64,000 nucleotides of DNA from Eutrophovita sp913057845 (GTDB lineage: Bacteria > Pseudomonadota > Gammaproteobacteria > Burkholderiales > Eutrophovitaceae), in contig CAWUVH010000006.1 of NCBI GenBank assembly GCA_963925895.1, positions 12,519 through 76,518 on the forward strand, in the 5' to 3' direction. The notes under the pieces were generated by a model that was not told the origin of the DNA, did not search any database, and worked only from the letters and a program-made list of their open reading frames with translations. Of this stretch, positions 1 through 8,061 are shown piece by piece. The first letter of the stretch is position 1. Each line of letters starts with the position of its first letter. Both the position numbers and the translations under genes were made by a program.

Positions 1-245
1 TTGAAAAAGAGTGGGAGCTTTCAGTGAAATGGTTGCTTAAGATTAGCGATCAAAATTATTTGCTCGAGAAAAACCCGTCTCTTTCAAGAAGTTTGCAGAG
101 TCGATCTCCTTATATTGATACGTTAAATCATTTGCAAATTGAATTGATGCAACGATACCGTTGCGGCAATCATGATGAGCAGCTAAAGCGTTCGATACTT
201 CAGACGATTAACGGCATTTCAGCCGGACTCAGAAACAGTGGTTAA
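1..245 (+). CDS. ppc: Phosphoenolpyruvate carboxylase, C-terminal fragment (5' end outside window)
   Basis: The frame is open from the window edge to a TAA at 243-245, so this is the last 80 or so residues of a gene that starts upstream. The tail matches the conserved PEPC C-terminus: an arginine-rich 'LSRSLQSRSPYIDTLN' segment, then 'QIELMQRYR' and the terminal 'TINGISAGLRNSG', which contributes to the active-site and allosteric region in this family. PEPC carboxylates phosphoenolpyruvate to oxaloacetate in the cytoplasm, an anaplerotic step. The next gene is convergent 15 bp away, with no clear terminator hairpin between them. Confidence 0.9.
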   Translation, partial: EKEWELSVKWLLKISDQNYLLEKNPSLSRSLQSRSPYIDTLNHLQIELMQRYRCGNHDEQLKRSILQTINGISAGLRNSG

Positions 246-260
246 GTCCCTAATGCTACT

Positions 261-1292
261 TTAGTCTTGAGGTTTTGGATCAACCGACGGGGTAAACGCA
301 TCAGAGAAAAATGCGTCCTCAGGTAAATCGCACTGCTCAGTGAAGTCTTTATGGGCAGCTTCTACCATTGCGGGCACGCCGCATGAATACGCCTCATGGT
401 TCGCCATATCAGGAAAATCTTCCATTGCGGCGACATGAACCATGCCGGTTCGCCCGTCCCATTTGTCTTCGGGTTCCGCATCGGAGACGACAGGAACAAA
501 ATTAAAGTGCTCGTGATCTTTTTGCCATTGACTGGCCAGATCGCTCATGTAGATATCTCGAGGTCTTCGTCCACCCCAGTAGAGAACCATTGGCCGGTCG
601 ATACCTTGTTCAAAGGTATATTCAATGATACTTTTAATCGGAGCAAAACCAGTTCCGCTAGCGACAAAAATTATGGGTTTGTCGGTATCTTCTCGCAGAA
701 AAAAGGTTCCGAGAGGCCCCTCAAACCTAAGGATATCTTTCTCTTTGAGCGTCTCAAAAACTTGTGTTGTGAAGGCACCATTTGCCATGTTTCGGACATG
801 CAGTTCGATATATTCGGCTTCATGGGGGGGGTTGCCCATAGAGTAGCTGCGCCGTTTCCCCCCGCGTAATAGAACATCGATGTACTGTCCTGCAAAAAAC
901 TGGAAACGTTCGTTAGATGGCAGTTTAAGCTTTAGGATAACAATGTCATCGGAAACGCGAAGTATTGACTGGACGCGACTCGGTAACCGGCGCACTTCAA
1001 TATCTCCGGTTGTTTCGATCTCTCTTGCCTCAATCACTAAATCGCTGAGAGGGGTTGCTTGGCAGAATAAGGTGAGGCCGTCACGTTTCTCGAAATCGAC
1101 GAGGGCAGAACTTTGCGGGTTGCCGTGATCAACCGTTCCCTCGATAATCTTACCTTTACATGCTGCGCAAGCGCCATTTCTGCATCCGTATGGTAGCGTA
1201 TATCCTGAGCGCATTGCTGCAGAGAGAATGGTTTCGTTTTCTTCGGTTGTGAATGTATTACCGCTGGGTTGAATCGTGACTTTATGCGCCAT
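261..1292 (-). CDS. 2Fe-2S/FAD/NAD(P)H oxidoreductase (CDP-6-deoxy-glucoseen reductase-like)
   Basis: 343 aa. The N-terminal plant-type ferredoxin domain has Cys37, Cys42, Cys45 and a fourth Cys77 ('LFCQ'), the usual C-x4-C-x2-C...C ligand set. A ferredoxin-NADP reductase module follows, with the FAD motif 'RRSYSMGN' near residue 150 and a nucleotide-binding 'ASGTGFAPI' near residue 212. The domain order (ferredoxin, FAD, NAD) is that of oxygenase reductases and of AscD/RfbI-type proteins. Betaproteobacteria often carry such a gene as a standalone housekeeping copy, so the deoxysugar name should not be taken literally. There is no deoxysugar gene nearby, and the electron acceptor cannot be told from sequence. 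Confidence 0.8.
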   Translation of the reverse strand: MAHKVTIQPSGNTFTTEENETILSAAMRSGYTLPYGCRNGACAACKGKIIEGTVDHGNPQSSALVDFEKRDGLTLFCQATPLSDLVIEAREIETTGDIEVRRLPSRVQSILRVSDDIVILKLKLPSNERFQFFAGQYIDVLLRGGKRRSYSMGNPPHEAEYIELHVRNMANGAFTTQVFETLKEKDILRFEGPLGTFFLREDTDKPIIFVASGTGFAPIKSIIEYTFEQGIDRPMVLYWGGRRPRDIYMSDLASQWQKDHEHFNFVPVVSDAEPEDKWDGRTGMVHVAAMEDFPDMANHEAYSCGVPAMVEAAHKDFTEQCDLPEDAFFSDAFTPSVDPKPQD

Positions 1293-1372
1293 TGTGGAGA
1301 TAACCTTAAACTGAGTTGGTAAGAAATTTTAATGCCTAAATATTATGAGCGTAACTGAAATAAATATTGAAT

Positions 1373-2254
1373 ATGCATAGGCTGTTGATCGTCGGATTTG
1401 GAGATGTCGGGAAACGATTTGCCACCCGTTATGCCTCTCGTTTTAATCTATCTGTTGTGTCGAGAACGAAGACTGGTGAATCCCCTTCCTGGACAAGGTC
1501 AATTAATTGGTTGAGTGCAGATCTTGATGAACCGAGAACTCTGCAGAGGTTGGCAGGTTTGTCGGAAGGCGTGGTTTATCTTGCGCCTCCAAATTCATCC
1601 GGACATACCGACATGCGAATTCGTAATTTTTTAAGATCTATTACGTCGGGCCTAAGAATACCACAGCGACTTGTTTATATGAGCACGACCGGTGTCTACG
1701 GCGATTGTATGGGCGAGCACGTGAGTGAAACGCGTGCGGCCAATCCTCAAACAGATCGGGCTCGAAGGCGGATCGATGCGGAAGCGCAAGTTCGAGCCTG
1801 GTCGAAAAGCACGGGGTGTACGTCAATTATTCTAAGAGTGCCTGGGATCTATGCCTCCAATCGGCTTCCGCTGAATAGGCTTATGAAGAGTTTGCCGACC
1901 TTGAGGGCTGACGAGGATAGCTTCTCTAACCACATTCACGCTGATGATCTGGCGCAGATAGTTTTTCTGGCACTTTTCCGGGGTAAGGGTGGTCGAATAT
2001 ACAACTGTACTGATGATTCGAGGATAAAAGTTGGCGATTATTTCGATTTGGTTGCGGACAGGGCTAGTCTCCCAAGGCCGAGACGTCTCACTAAGTCTGA
2101 AGCGAAGGATGTGTTGCCCGAAATGTTGTGGTCATTTCTCAATGAGTCTCGATTGGTTTTGAATGATCGGATGAAAAAGGAGCTTAAAGTCCGCTTACGG
2201 TATCCTACTGTGCTGGACGGTGTGCCGGCATCACTCAATGTGTCAGATAATTAG
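1373..2254 (+). CDS. NAD(P)-dependent epimerase / YeeZ-like SDR family protein
   Basis: 293 aa from the ATG at 1373; a TTG two codons upstream is the only other choice before an in-frame stop. The N-terminus is an extended-SDR Rossmann motif, 'LLIVGFGDVGKRFA'. 'YMSTTGVYGD' follows, with the Ser-Thr-Thr/Tyr region expected of epimerase-type SDRs, and the substrate domain has 'LRVPGIYA'. It resembles YeeZ-type proteins annotated as NAD-dependent epimerases of unknown substrate. The canonical YxxxK lysine is not obvious: the stretch after 'VYGD' is diverged, so catalysis may differ. The downstream gene begins within 2 bp of the stop, suggesting co-transcription. Confidence 0.7.
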   Translation: MHRLLIVGFGDVGKRFATRYASRFNLSVVSRTKTGESPSWTRSINWLSADLDEPRTLQRLAGLSEGVVYLAPPNSSGHTDMRIRNFLRSITSGLRIPQRLVYMSTTGVYGDCMGEHVSETRAANPQTDRARRRIDAEAQVRAWSKSTGCTSIILRVPGIYASNRLPLNRLMKSLPTLRADEDSFSNHIHADDLAQIVFLALFRGKGGRIYNCTDDSRIKVGDYFDLVADRASLPRPRRLTKSEAKDVLPEMLWSFLNESRLVLNDRMKKELKVRLRYPTVLDGVPASLNVSDN

Positions 2255-2255
2255 A

Positions 2256-2711
2256 ATGTTGATCGCCAATCGATGTGTCGTCGCATTCTTGGCTTTTTGC
2301 TGCTTTCCCCAGTTTGTTGTTTCTGGTGAGGTTGAGGGGCCTGGTGCGAGCGACTTTTATACGTTATCCGCAACGTTATCCAAGGGTAACAAGTTAGCGC
2401 TCGCTTACGATATTCACCCCTGTTGTTATTTGTATAAACGTAGTTTTTCTTTTCAAGCGTTAGACTCCGAGGTGATCGTCGGTCATGTTTCGTTTCCTGA
2501 GTCTTTAAGACATCACGATGAATTTTTTGGTGATGTAGAGATTTATAGAGGAGAGGTGCTCATTACTTTGGATCTAGACACCAGTCAAGTTGAGGTGCGA
2601 AGCGACTCACTAAGTATCAGCGCTGAGCATCAAGGATGTTCAGACGAGGGTATTTGTTTCTTGCCTGACCGTAATGTATTACGTTTTGCTAGTTTTCCCG
2701 GCCTCGAATGA
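2256..2711 (+). CDS. Stand-alone DsbD N-terminal (alpha) domain-like periplasmic protein
   Basis: 151 aa from ATG 2256, chosen because it gives a compact hydrophobic signal peptide (residues 4-24). GTG 2220 and ATG 2238 are in frame but overlap the previous gene. The rest matches only the periplasmic alpha domain of DsbD: the region around residue 51 corresponds to the 'GYYLY' strand, and 'HQGCSDEGICFLPDRN' carries the two redox cysteines (Cys128, Cys134, C-x5-C). The eight-helix membrane hub and the C-terminal thioredoxin domain of full DsbD are absent; the gene stops cleanly and overlaps the start of a TlpA-like gene. In related genomes a full-length dsbD occupies this place (recalled, not checked). 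The extra pair Cys56-Cys57 is unusual. Function as a reductant relay is inferred. Confidence 0.65.
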   Translation: MLIANRCVVAFLAFCCFPQFVVSGEVEGPGASDFYTLSATLSKGNKLALAYDIHPCCYLYKRSFSFQALDSEVIVGHVSFPESLRHHDEFFGDVEIYRGEVLITLDLDTSQVEVRSDSLSISAEHQGCSDEGICFLPDRNVLRFASFPGLE

Positions 2712-3244
2712 ATAAAGCGGTATTGACAGTGTGGGCGAGACACTTGTTGATAACTTGTGTCGTGATTGGGTCGGTAGTGATGGGCATCCTAATGAGCAAT
2801 ACTCGCACAGCCTTAGACGTGAGCGCAGTCAAAGATGCTCAGAATGCGCAGTTTCAGGACCTTGCTGGTAATTGGCGGCAGATCTCACATTGGGACGGTA
2901 GCTATCGCATCGTTAATTTTTGGGCAACTTGGTGCCCCCCTTGTCTTGAGGAAATCCCTTTATTTGTTCAGCTCCAGGATGAGTATAAGGATCGTAATGT
3001 GACTTTCATTGGGATTGCGGTAGATGATGCTCACCGCGTTCGTGAATTCGTTAGGGATAATGAGATCAATTACCCCGTATTGATTGGGTCTGGCGACGCG
3101 CTTCGTATTTCAGAAATTCTCGGTAACAAAAGATCGGGGTTGCCTTTCACGGTTTTTTTAAACCCTTCAGGGGACTTAATCGATATGCATTCTGGCGTAG
3201 TCCCAGAGTCTAAAGTACGAAAATTTGTCGATAAAATCCGCTAA
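2708..3244 (+). CDS. TlpA/ResA-like membrane-anchored periplasmic thioredoxin
   Basis: 178 aa. An uncleaved-looking signal anchor lies at about residues 11-30, followed by an AhpC/TSA-Redoxin fold domain with the active site 'NFWATWCPPCLEE' (Cys76, Cys79) and the cis-proline region 'RSGLPFTVFL'. Proteins of this class reduce disulfides in the periplasm, for example in cytochrome c maturation. The ATG overlaps the stop of the DsbD-alpha-like gene (ATGA), so the two are translationally coupled and probably work together. The sequence gives no evidence for a specific substrate. Confidence 0.85.
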   Translation: MNKAVLTVWARHLLITCVVIGSVVMGILMSNTRTALDVSAVKDAQNAQFQDLAGNWRQISHWDGSYRIVNFWATWCPPCLEEIPLFVQLQDEYKDRNVTFIGIAVDDAHRVREFVRDNEINYPVLIGSGDALRISEILGNKRSGLPFTVFLNPSGDLIDMHSGVVPESKVRKFVDKIR

Positions 3245-3339
3245 AATGCGCCTATTTGTCGTTAAAGTTCGTATTTTAATGGCTGTTTTCTCTTGGTTGT
3301 GTGCTTTCCCCAGAATGACGCTTCTAGGTGGCCCCCTTA

Positions 3340-3370
3340 TTGATTAAAAGCATCATAATGCGTGTATAAT
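3340..3370 (+). promoter_or_regulatory. Candidate sigma-70 promoter for aroQ-accB-accC
   Basis: A perfect TATAAT lies at 3365-3370, with TTGATT at 3340-3345 as the best -35. The 19-base spacing is longer than ideal. It lies in the only sizeable gap (3245-3444) upstream of aroQ, and would start transcription near 3377, leaving a leader of about 68 bases. Nothing else recognisable is in this gap. Confidence 0.4.
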
Positions 3371-3444
3371 CGCCGAATATGCAGTTAACTTTCAAAAAGT
3401 AGAGACCCGTTTAACCTTTCTTATACCAATTTAAGGCCTTAAAT

Positions 3445-3918
3445 ATGTCAAATGAACGTGCACCATTAGAGCCCTGCGACATCCTTGTGTTGAATGGGCC
3501 AAACCTAAATCTATTGGGCACGCGAGAGCCCGGTGTATACGGTACCGAGACGCTCGATTCAATAGAAGCCCGAATAGTTTCAAAAGCTCAAGCAGCCACA
3601 ATGAAATTAGTTTGCTGTCAAACAAATTACGAAGGTGAGCTAGTCAGCTTTATTCAGCAAGTTCGAACGGCTGGAGCGAAATTTTTGATTATTAATGCTG
3701 CAGCCTACACACACACCAGCATCGCTATTCGTGATGCGATCTCGGCCGTTGATGTCCCTTTTGTTGAAGTTCATTTATCGAACATCTACAAGCGCGAACA
3801 CTTTCGTCATCATTCGTACCTTAGCGACAAGGCTGAGGCAGTGATTTGCGGGCTGGGCGCTATGGGTTATGACGTTGCGTTGGATTATGTATTAGAAAAA
3901 CTGAAGGGAAGTCTGTAA
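3445..3918 (+). CDS. aroQ: 3-dehydroquinate dehydratase, type II
   Basis: 157 aa, the usual size for the dodecameric type II enzyme. The start of the fold is 'ILVLNGPNLNLLGTREPGVYG', containing the catalytic loop Arg and Tyr; 'QTNYEGELVSFIQ' and 'INAAAYTHTSIAIRDA' are the substrate-binding segments, and 'EVHLSNIYKREHFRHHS' carries the catalytic histidine region. It dehydrates 3-dehydroquinate to 3-dehydroshikimate in the shikimate pathway. Its TAA overlaps the ATG of accB (TAATG), and aroQ-accB-accC is a common proteobacterial arrangement. Confidence 0.95.
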   Translation: MSNERAPLEPCDILVLNGPNLNLLGTREPGVYGTETLDSIEARIVSKAQAATMKLVCCQTNYEGELVSFIQQVRTAGAKFLIINAAAYTHTSIAIRDAISAVDVPFVEVHLSNIYKREHFRHHSYLSDKAEAVICGLGAMGYDVALDYVLEKLKGSL

Positions 3919-4364
3919 TGGATCTGCGAAAATTAAAAAAATTAATTGATCTTGTCCAGGAGTCTGGGATTGAGGAGCTCGAAATCACAGAAGGTGAGGA
4001 GAGAGTTCGAATTAATAGTGGGAATAAAGCGCCGATTTCGTCGTATACACAGGCGCCGATGGCTCATGTCGCCGCACCGATTGTTCAGCCAGTGGCCGCT
4101 GCGGTTGTTGAGGAGATTCCTGCGGATGAAGGATTTGTGATGAAGTCACCTATGGTGGGCACGTTTTACCGTGCCTCGAACCCGGAATCTGCGTCATTTG
4201 TTGAGCTCGGCCAAACGGTTTCCGAGGGCGAGACATTATGTATTATCGAGGCAATGAAGCTGCTCAATGAAATTGAGTCAGAGAAATCCGGTGTTATTAA
4301 AAAAATTCTTGTTGAAAATGGACAACCGATTGAATATGGCCAGCCGCTTTTTGTGATCGCCTAA
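3918..4364 (+). CDS. accB: Biotin carboxyl carrier protein of acetyl-CoA carboxylase
   Basis: 148 aa. The short N-terminal domain 'MDLRKLKKLIDLVQESGIEE' is typical of AccB. A Pro/Ala/Val-rich linker (about residues 38-68) follows, then the biotinyl domain with 'EAMKLLNEI', whose lysine is biotinylated. The common form is EAMKMMNEI or EAMKLMNEI; Leu after Lys-Leu is a mild variant. The 'thumb' and 'PMVGTFYRA' segments of bacterial BCCP are present. It carries CO2 between AccC and the carboxyltransferase in fatty acid synthesis. It is translationally coupled to aroQ and followed 72 bp later by accC. Confidence 0.95.
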   Translation: MDLRKLKKLIDLVQESGIEELEITEGEERVRINSGNKAPISSYTQAPMAHVAAPIVQPVAAAVVEEIPADEGFVMKSPMVGTFYRASNPESASFVELGQTVSEGETLCIIEAMKLLNEIESEKSGVIKKILVENGQPIEYGQPLFVIA

Positions 4365-4436
4365 CCCTTATACGAGACTTTATAGATCTAGATTGTATAG
4401 GTGTGCGAAATTAGATAATGGGGTGTAAAAACGTTT

Positions 4437-5780
4437 ATGTTTGAAAAGATTTTAATTGCGAATCGCGGCGAGATCGCTCTGAGAATTCAGCGAGCATGTA
4501 GGGAGATGGGTATCAAAACCGTAGCTGTTCATTCTGAGGCGGATGCGGAAGCCAAGTACGTGCGCCTTGCGGACGAGTCAGTATGTATCGGCCCAGCGTC
4601 GAGTGCGGACTCCTATCTTAATGTTCCCGCAATCATTAGCGCGGCTGAAGTCACTGATGCGCAAGCGATTCACCCAGGCTATGGGTTTTTGTCGGAGAAT
4701 GCCGATTTCGCTGAGCGGGTTGAGCAAAGTGGTTTTGTTTTTATTGGACCAAAACCAGAAACGATCCGCCTAATGGGGGATAAAGTAAGCGCAAAAGTTA
4801 TGATGATCAAAGCTGGTATACCTGTTGTTCCCGGTAGCGTCGGCGCTCTTCCTGATGATCCGAAGGAGGTTATTGGTATTGCCCGAGATATTGGCTACCC
4901 AGTTATCATAAAGGCCTCTGGGGGCGGAGGCGGTCGCGGAATGAGAGTTGTTCATACCGAAGCGGCATTGGTTAACGCGGTGAACATGACAAAACAAGAA
5001 GCTCAAGTCGCCTTCGGCAATCCAACTGTTTACATGGAAAAGTTTTTAGAGTATCCGCGGCATATTGAAGTGCAAGTTCTGGCCGATCAACATAAGCACG
5101 CTGTATATTTGGGCGATAGGGATTGTTCCTTGCAGCGACGTCATCAAAAGGTAATTGAAGAGGCGCCGGCACCACATATTCGCCCTAGGGAGAGAGTAAA
5201 AATTGGGGAGAAATGTGTCGACGCATGCCGAAAAATCGGATATCGAGGTGCAGGAACATTCGAGTTTTTATATGAGAATGGACAATTCTATTTCATTGAA
5301 ATGAATACGAGGGTGCAAGTGGAGCACCCTGTAACCGAAATGATTACGGGTATCGATATCGTAAAAACTCAAATTTCTGTTGCGTTCGGAGATAAATTAC
5401 CTTTTAGGCAAAAAGATATTCAATTTAAGGGGCACGCAGTTGAGTGTAGGATCAATGCGGAACATCCCTTTAAATTTACGCCATCACCAGGAAGGATTAC
5501 TACACTCCATATCCCTGGAGGACCTGGCATTCGGGTAGATTCGCATGCATATCAGAATTATTTTGTGCCGCCACACTATGATTCTCTAATCGGTAAGGTA
5601 ATCGCGCATGGGGATACCCGAGCGCAAGCGCTTGCCAGAATGAAAGTTGCTTTATCCGAGATGATTGTCGAGGGGATTGAAACCAATATTCCGCTGCATC
5701 GTGAATTGGTGTCCGATGCAAAGTTCATCGAGGGTGGTGTAAATATTCATTACCTCGAGAAAAAACTCGCTAACGCTTAG
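4437..5780 (+). CDS. accC: Acetyl-CoA carboxylase, biotin carboxylase subunit
   Basis: 447 aa, the normal length of AccC. The opening 'FEKILIANRGEIALRIQRA' is the biotin carboxylase N-domain. The ATP-grasp domain has the glycine-rich loop 'KASGGGGGRGMRVV', 'HIEVQVLAD' and the metal/ATP residues in 'FIEMNTRVQVEHPVTE', with the catalytic Arg in NTRVQVEHP. The C-terminal lobe includes 'HAVECRINAEHP'. It carboxylates the biotin of AccB using ATP and bicarbonate, the first half of malonyl-CoA formation. There is no fused BCCP or CT domain. Confidence 0.97.
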   Translation: MFEKILIANRGEIALRIQRACREMGIKTVAVHSEADAEAKYVRLADESVCIGPASSADSYLNVPAIISAAEVTDAQAIHPGYGFLSENADFAERVEQSGFVFIGPKPETIRLMGDKVSAKVMMIKAGIPVVPGSVGALPDDPKEVIGIARDIGYPVIIKASGGGGGRGMRVVHTEAALVNAVNMTKQEAQVAFGNPTVYMEKFLEYPRHIEVQVLADQHKHAVYLGDRDCSLQRRHQKVIEEAPAPHIRPRERVKIGEKCVDACRKIGYRGAGTFEFLYENGQFYFIEMNTRVQVEHPVTEMITGIDIVKTQISVAFGDKLPFRQKDIQFKGHAVECRINAEHPFKFTPSPGRITTLHIPGGPGIRVDSHAYQNYFVPPHYDSLIGKVIAHGDTRAQALARMKVALSEMIVEGIETNIPLHRELVSDAKFIEGGVNIHYLEKKLANA

Positions 5781-5816
5781 TTTGCACATCTTCACCTATA
5801 TTCTTTCGATTTAATT

Positions 5817-6713
5817 ATGGCTTGGCAGGCATTAGAGTTTGAAGTTTCAGGGGCCGATGTGGAAGCCTTGAGCGATGCGTTGTTTGACGCTGGGGCTCTA
5901 TCGGTCGATGTCACTGATGCGGATGAGGGGTCAGTCAAAGAGAGAGCGATCTATCTCGAGCCAGGAGAGGAGGTTCTACTGTCATGGGGATACAATCTGG
6001 TTGTTGGGCTTTTTGATAAGGATATCGAAGTAGCCGATATATGTTCCTTCGTATCTAATGCCCTGCAACCCTTACAGTTGTCACCGCCTCAAACGCGCCT
6101 TGTTGATGATCAAGATTGGGTTCGTTTAACACAGCAACAATTTGAACCCATTCAAATCACAAAGCGCTTACAAATCTCACCGAGTTGGTCGGCCGTTAAA
6201 GTTACGTCAGAAATCAATATCATTCTTGATCCGGGCCTCGCATTCGGTACAGGTAGTCATCCTACGACGCAGCTTTGCTTGCATTGGTTAGAGAGCAATT
6301 TGGTTTCCGGGCAAACGGTCATAGACTATGGATGTGGGTCTGGGGTTTTAGGAATAGCAGCAAAGATGTTCGGTGCAGGCAGGGTGGTTGGAATCGATAT
6401 AGATGAAGATGCGTTAGCCGCATCTCAGTACAATGCGCTTAGAAACGAGGTTGACTTGGAGGTGTTTCCTGCGGGTGACAGTTTTAACGAGCAAGTAGAT
6501 ATAGTTATTGCAAATATTCTGCCGTCACCTTTGAAGGTCTTGGCGCCACTATTGAGCCAACTGGTTAAGCCGGGAGGAGACATTGTGTTGTCAGGTATTC
6601 TCGTGAGTCATGAACAAGAGTTACTTAGTATTTATGGGCGCTGGTTTGAAATGAGTACATTTCAAACTATGGATGATTGGGTTTGCCTGCAAGGCACCAA
6701 GCTGAGTTCATAA
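5817..6713 (+). CDS. prmA: Ribosomal protein L11 methyltransferase
   Basis: 298 aa. The N-terminal L11-recognition domain begins 'MAWQALEFEVSGADVEALSDAL'. The SAM-dependent class I methyltransferase domain has the PrmA signature 'GLAFGTGSHPTTQLCL', motif I 'DYGCGSGVLGIAA' and motif IV 'IVIANILPSPL'. It trimethylates ribosomal protein L11 at several positions. It lies 36 bp after accC and 4 bp before the next gene, so it is probably in the same operon, an arrangement seen in many proteobacteria. Confidence 0.95.
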   Translation: MAWQALEFEVSGADVEALSDALFDAGALSVDVTDADEGSVKERAIYLEPGEEVLLSWGYNLVVGLFDKDIEVADICSFVSNALQPLQLSPPQTRLVDDQDWVRLTQQQFEPIQITKRLQISPSWSAVKVTSEINIILDPGLAFGTGSHPTTQLCLHWLESNLVSGQTVIDYGCGSGVLGIAAKMFGAGRVVGIDIDEDALAASQYNALRNEVDLEVFPAGDSFNEQVDIVIANILPSPLKVLAPLLSQLVKPGGDIVLSGILVSHEQELLSIYGRWFEMSTFQTMDDWVCLQGTKLSS

Positions 6714-6717
6714 CACT

Positions 6718-7593
6718 ATGAAATTATTTCTTGTCTGCCCAAAATGCGCACATTTGTTTGGGTCGACTACTGCGCGACTCATCGAACAATCCGGTCGTGT
6801 TGATTGCCCCTCGTGTAATAATTCTTTTGATGGTTACGCTCATTATCGTTTTGATGTTGTAGGTGAACCTGTAAGGGTGGTGTTAGGCGAACTAATAAAA
6901 GAGGAGAGTCTGCCTGATCAGCGCCACAGATTGGATTCAGCTAGACCAAATAATTTTAAAGAGGCGATCGGGATTAAAGAGGTTGTGTTGCCCGATGCGA
7001 CTGAGCAAGAGATTCGTTCAAACGGTAATGCAAATTTGTACGAGGCCGTGTTTGCGCCTCTCCCCGTTTTAAAGTCGCGCTGGTGGTATGCAAATATCAT
7101 GTTCTTTTTAATTTTTATATCAATGGTAATCTTGGGTTTTAATCAGCACATATATGCTAACAATACTCAGGTTGGTCAATGGGCTTTAGGCGTGTGTGAC
7201 AGTCTTGGTTGTGAGGCTGGAGTGCCAAGACGTATTGATGATCTAAGGTTGATTGGGACGGATCTAGCGGTTAGGCCCGATTTCGGGGAATCGTTTTACC
7301 ATTTCCGTGCGACGATTCAGAACGTGGGGGAACAGCGACTGCAATTCCCGGCAATGGAGTTGAAATTGACTGATGTTCAAGGCCGAATTATCACGAGTCG
7401 AGTCATTTATCCGAGCGAGTATGTTGCAGAGGTTGCTCAAGTGGGGATAGAGTCCAAGGGCGAACAACAATTGAACTTAATTCTTCTTATTGACGGCTCT
7501 CCTCCAGTAGCCTTTGATAGTTATCTGTTCTATCCAAAAAAGAATGGACTTAAGTTGCGCGGAGCCTTTGGTGCTTATGCACGTGTAGATTAA
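6718..7593 (+). CDS. Zinc-ribbon, DUF3426-type single-pass membrane protein
   Basis: 291 aa. The N-terminus has two Cys-x2-Cys knuckles ('CPKC' at 8-11 and 'CPSC' near 31-34), a MJ0042-type zinc ribbon. A charged linker is followed by one transmembrane segment (about residues 125-143, 'ANIMFFLIFISMVILGF') and a C-terminal extracytoplasmic domain of DUF3426 type containing a Cys pair ('CDSLGCEAG'). Proteins of this family follow prmA in many Betaproteobacteria; their function is not established. The 4-bp gap from prmA supports one transcript. Confidence 0.75.
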   Translation: MKLFLVCPKCAHLFGSTTARLIEQSGRVDCPSCNNSFDGYAHYRFDVVGEPVRVVLGELIKEESLPDQRHRLDSARPNNFKEAIGIKEVVLPDATEQEIRSNGNANLYEAVFAPLPVLKSRWWYANIMFFLIFISMVILGFNQHIYANNTQVGQWALGVCDSLGCEAGVPRRIDDLRLIGTDLAVRPDFGESFYHFRATIQNVGEQRLQFPAMELKLTDVQGRIITSRVIYPSEYVAEVAQVGIESKGEQQLNLILLIDGSPPVAFDSYLFYPKKNGLKLRGAFGAYARVD

Positions 7594-7609
7594 AATTTTT
7601 GGAGTGACA

Positions 7610-7993
7610 ATGTTAAATAGTGAAAAGATAAAGTTTAGTGAGACGCATCAGTGGATCCTCCTCAATGAGGGGGATGTTGCGTCGATAGGCATAAGTGATT
7701 ACGCTCAAAATTCACTTGGAGACGTCGTCTACGTTGAGCTGCCTTTGCTGGGTTCTGTATTCGAATCCGGCGAGCAATGTGGTGTTGTTGAGTCGGTGAA
7801 GACTGCATCTGATCTATTTATCCCGGTGGCTGGAGAGGTCATCGCGGTTAATGAGTTATTGAGAGAGCGGCCTGAATTAATTAATGAGCTGCCTCAAGAG
7901 ACATGGATATTTAAAGTCAAAGTGATGGATGCAAGATTGATTGAGGCGCTAATGAGTCAAGCTCAATACCTTGAGTTTGTAGAGAAAGAATAG
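7610..7993 (+). CDS. gcvH: GcvH-like lipoyl carrier protein
   Basis: 127 aa from ATG 7610, preferred over GTG 7604 because GGAG at 7601-7604 is well spaced from it. The fold and lipoylation motif are those of glycine cleavage H protein: 'ETHQWI', 'GISDYAQNSLGDVVYVELP' and 'VVESVKTASDLFIPVAGEV', where the Lys in ESVK is lipoylated. The C-terminal 'ELPQETWIFKVK' replaces the more usual DPYGEGWL. No gcvT or gcvP lies in the window. The next genes are the sox cluster, so a role as a sulfur-oxidation lipoate carrier (LbpA-type) is possible but unproven. It directly follows the prmA/DUF3426 pair. Confidence 0.8.
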   Translation: MLNSEKIKFSETHQWILLNEGDVASIGISDYAQNSLGDVVYVELPLLGSVFESGEQCGVVESVKTASDLFIPVAGEVIAVNELLRERPELINELPQETWIFKVKVMDARLIEALMSQAQYLEFVEKE

Positions 7994-8061
7994 ACTTCGC
8001 TTTGTTCTTAATATAGATGTAATCAATTCTGGGACTAGTTAAATGATTAATGGTGACGTGT

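Noticed and set aside
396..869. Plus-strand frame of 157 codons
   Set aside because: It is antisense to the Fe-S/FAD reductase, whose motifs are clear on the minus strand.
261..1292. Missing BoxA reductase of BoxB
   Set aside because: It is a 2Fe-2S/FAD/NAD reductase but has a plant-type ferredoxin and no two [4Fe-4S] ferredoxin motifs as in BoxA; it lies 45 kb away beside ppc.
3245..3444. Possible small RNA or leader in the gap before aroQ
   Set aside because: Only a promoter-like TATAAT is visible; no stable hairpin or riboswitch motif could be supported.
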